A stretch of DNA of 64,000 nt from Glossina fuscipes. Taxonomy: Eukaryota; Arthropoda; Insecta; Diptera; Glossinidae. The notes under the pieces were generated by a model that was not told where the DNA came from, did not search any database, and was given only the letters and a program-made list of their open reading frames with translations. Where the stretch lies: positions 593,390-657,389 of the forward strand of contig NW_023998423.1 in the NCBI RefSeq assembly GCF_014805625.2, given 5' to 3'. Within the stretch, counting starts at the first letter, position 1. Each line of letters begins with the position of its first letter. This document shows, in pieces, positions 61,001 through 64,000 of the stretch. Position numbers and translations under genes: made by a program.

Positions 61001-62209
61001 GGGTATGGCCACGAAATAGGTTTGTCCTTTCAAATAGAAATAGGACAGAAATAGACAAAACTCTTTGTAAATTATGTTGCCCAGCCCAAGCCAACCGCAC
61101 CTTAATACTAATTTGTGTTTCTATAAAATACTTTTTTCAAAAACCTTAATATTTTTCTTATTCAATGATATGCTGACAGAGACACGATAGTGAAAAGAAA
61201 GTTGTTAACTTGCACATATCACACCTTATTGCGATTGTTTTTGAGAATTTGAACATCAAAGTGCAAATCGCAGAAAATTGTATTTAGCTATAGTCGTACT
61301 TTTTATCCGCCGCCCAAAAATGAACAAATACGGCTCCAATGTCGGCTAAGCGTGCAAATCTTAATTTCTGCAGCCTGAAGAACGTTTGCCATGCACATTC
61401 ATACAAAAGAGCAGACAGAAACACACAAGCCCTGATCCCCATGCCAATTAATGTTGATAGTTTACAGTCTTTGAAACTTTCTTCTGGGTGCTACGAACGT
61501 TTTGGCACATGCAATTAACCTTAGGTTTATTGGCTGGTCATAAAAATATAACAAAAAAGATTTCGTTAACTCAATTAAACTAATGGAAGAACCAATAGGT
61601 TTTTTTCATGTTTCTTCTCCATTTCATATGCGAGTTTTCCGAAGAATTGACCTCAAAATGAAATTCAAAGGTTTTTTTTTGATTTTTTAGCAAAGAGACG
61701 ACCAAAGACAAAGATCCCTGCGCATAAGTCATAAATGGTGTTCGGATATTTTACTTTCACTTTTTTTTCTGAGTAAAAGAATAAGGAGAAAAATGGAAAG
61801 GATAAAGAACGAATACCGTTACGGTAAAAGAACGTTCCTTTTATTAAAAAGAAAACATATATATATACATATGAAATAAGTCAAAAGTACTGATGTAAAA
61901 AAGGCGAAAATATTTCCATTTAAAATAATATATTAATATACTTTGATTTACTGTATACGAACACATATTAGATTTGTTACGCCACTTGTAATGTCTAGGG
62001 TCGCTTATCAGAAAACCTATAATATTTGCATCATGATAAGCTATTGATAAGTTACGAACGCATATCCATTGAAATAGAAAGCCAAATCTTATCGTCGATA
62101 TTCATTCAGTGACATACAAAAGTTCAATTTGAAAGTAGGCGTACTAATCAATGGTACAAAAAACTGTAAATAGGAAATTACAAAACATAATAACAAAAAA
62201 TGGGCGTTA
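58061..62209. other. Spacer, no recognised gene
   Basis: A TACA/CATA microsatellite-like run lies at about 58362-58392. A diverged direct duplication occurs at about 60845-60985. A good donor-like ACG followed by GTAAGT at about 59980 stands alone. Open frames are short (about 60-85 codons) and unrecognised. Confidence 0.4.
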
Positions 62210-63839
62210 TAAAGTACGTGTTTCTGCGTGCAATGTGAATATCGACTGTGGGCGGCCCAACCTCACAGCGGCTCATATCAAACCAGTTAAATAAAAGATA
62301 GCCGCCGTCTCCAAGGGGTAAGGCAATCTCCATTCGAGGGGACTCTCCTACTCCTGACGTACCAAAATAGAAAAGAGGTGTGCGTCATTTTCTCGCTATT
62401 TGCTAGGCGTCGAGGACTATTTACGATGTCAATGTTTAAAATGCCCCACGAAAATTCGGTGCATCCGTAGGCAGTATCATATTCCCTACGGGGAGCGGCC
62501 AGCAGTCAGACAGACAAGAACGATATTCTAAGGTCGCCTACAAATTATATCTAAAGGCTATCTTAGGAGACCACAGTTACAAGAATAATTCATTATGTTC
62601 TTGTATTGGCGCGCAAAACTTCCTAATTTACTTTTTCCGCGGACTTCGGACGCATTCGAAATAAATACTTACCAAAACGTTTCTAATATTCGGGCATTTT
62701 TGCGAGTTTTTTTTTTTTTTTTATAAAATTCACAATCCATACATTTTCACGTGAAAACGGATAAGATTTCAATTACGTTGAAATAGTTTTAAATCGCGTT
62801 TCAATCGTTCGATATGCTATCGTTTTTATACTCATGATCATATGAATTATTAAAATCGGTTTATATTGCCCGTTTTTGTAGATGTGTGTAGTAAATATTA
62901 TTTTATTCGCGATCCACTTCAAACATTTCAAAAACATTGAAAGAGTAGGGTCATGGAGCCAAGTTATCGCATTCTTTGAAGATATCATTTTAGCAATCGA
63001 GTACAATTGTATTCCTGTCTTTTACTGAAACCTGGACTGAATTATTGACGAAACTGTTTGAAAAGTTTAGTTCTGTTTAAGCTTGGACCGTATAGTAGGT
63101 CGCATTTCAATTCGCTAAACTAAACTAAAGCGACATATGTGTCAAAAAGTGAATCGAAATAGTGCCGAGAGAGTCGAGTTACGAGAGTTGCATTGCAGTT
63201 AAAGCGTTGTAAATTTAAGTTCCTAAAAATAATTCGTAAATAGAACTCCTAAGTATTATTTATAAAATCTATATTATCCCAAAAATCGCAATTGAATCCT
63301 ACGAACTTAATTTTAAAACCAGTCGAATAAATAACGTGCAAATCACTAAAGACGGTGTGCATTACAGTCTTATATGTGCTTATTCTCTAAGCTCCATAAT
63401 GTACATAATAGTATAATTCCTTCTAATAGATGTACAAATTAATGTTATGCTCTCAACGTGTGTGCTTAGCACCTTGCCAATAATTCAATTAATAAATTAT
63501 GAAAACATTAAAGCATTACGTAGAAAATGCCCAGATTACTATAAAATAAATTGTGTTTTACATGATGTTCAACAAACCTTTACTTTTTAATATGTTATGT
63601 TAATTGGAATTTAATTTGCTGAGTTCTTTCCTTCTTCAACTTGGTCTAGACACCCAAATATTTCACTTTTAACTTAACTTAAGTCCTTGGAAATTTTGCA
63701 TTACGCTCTACAATACTTACGATGAGAATATATAAAGTTCATTTGGATGAATATAATATCCATAAAGACTTGAGGTAGATTTTTTCTTTTATTATACTAA
63801 TCGATTTAGAGTCGTTTTCCAAGTCAGTTTAAGCATATG
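62210..63839. other. Spacer, no recognised gene
   Basis: The stretch 62230-62540 is less AT-rich (GTGGGCGGCCCAACCTCACA and similar) and may be a fragment of an unidentified element. A run of 16 T lies at 62707-62722. No gene is supported. Confidence 0.35.
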
Positions 63840-64000
63840 CCTTCATTCGCCTCTCAGATGTTCGCATGAGTAGTCAAGTACGTAAGAATCGGAAGTGTCA
63901 AGTCTCTGCTCGCGACGGATTTCCGTTGCTCGCAGCCGATAGCGGGTGCTCAGTCGGTCAAGGCACATTATCCACCTGTTGGCAATACGCCCACAAGGCC
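63840..64000 (+). repeat. Dispersed repeat family D copy, cut by the window end
   Basis: TCGCATGAGTAGTCAAGTAC and GTAAGAATC match 46876-46910. Farther on, TGCTCAGTCGGTCAAGGCAC looks like a pol III box A, and GGTCAAGGCACA is shared with 52955. The right part lies outside the window. Confidence 0.4.

Noticed and set aside
63060..63260. Possible 5' UTR and promoter of a gene beyond the window
   Set aside because: The texture is suggestive (GAGAGAGTCGAG, GCAGTTAAAGCG), but there is no TATA, strong initiator, open frame or donor to support it.

Overview
The window looks like AT-rich nuclear DNA of a higher dipteran fly. The intron sizes (one of 62 nt), an arthropod TATA plus TCAGT promoter, mariner, jockey and R1-type relics, and the style of the dispersed repeats would fit a tephritid fruit fly. 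The order-level call is fairly firm; the family-level call is inference. No bacterial or viral gene, CRISPR array or operon is visible.

The only intact protein gene I can support is a secreted serpin at 48515-50270 (+). It has three exons (48515-49471, 49534-49678, 50140-50270), 410 codons, a plausible core promoter just upstream and a polyadenylation signal just downstream. Its core serpin motifs are intact, but its reactive-centre hinge departs from the inhibitory consensus and the loop is about six residues short. It may therefore be a non-inhibitory serpin.

Everything else is intergenic or intronic sequence dominated by decayed mobile elements. Recognisable relics are: a mariner at 18065-18850 (-); a second copy of the same lineage at 44131-45094 (+); the 5' end of a different mariner lineage at 45290-45719 (-); a jockey-type reverse transcriptase fragment at 22480-23011 (-); an R1-type reverse transcriptase fragment at 57170-58060 (+); and two solo LTRs of one LTR-retrotransposon family at 40024-40510 and 55805-56217, each with 4-bp target duplications. 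Several dispersed non-coding repeat families recur throughout.

Other structures are a very degenerate ~20-bp tandem array (16180-16535), tRNA-like SINE relics, a 10-N scaffold gap with identical 32-bp sequence on both sides (probably an unmerged contig overlap), and a possible recursive splice site or 126-bp exon at 37258. The last hints that part of the window may lie inside a long intron. Most open reading frames outside these features look random: they are AT-driven, many lack an ATG, and none matches a family I recognise. I see no convincing new multi-gene system here.
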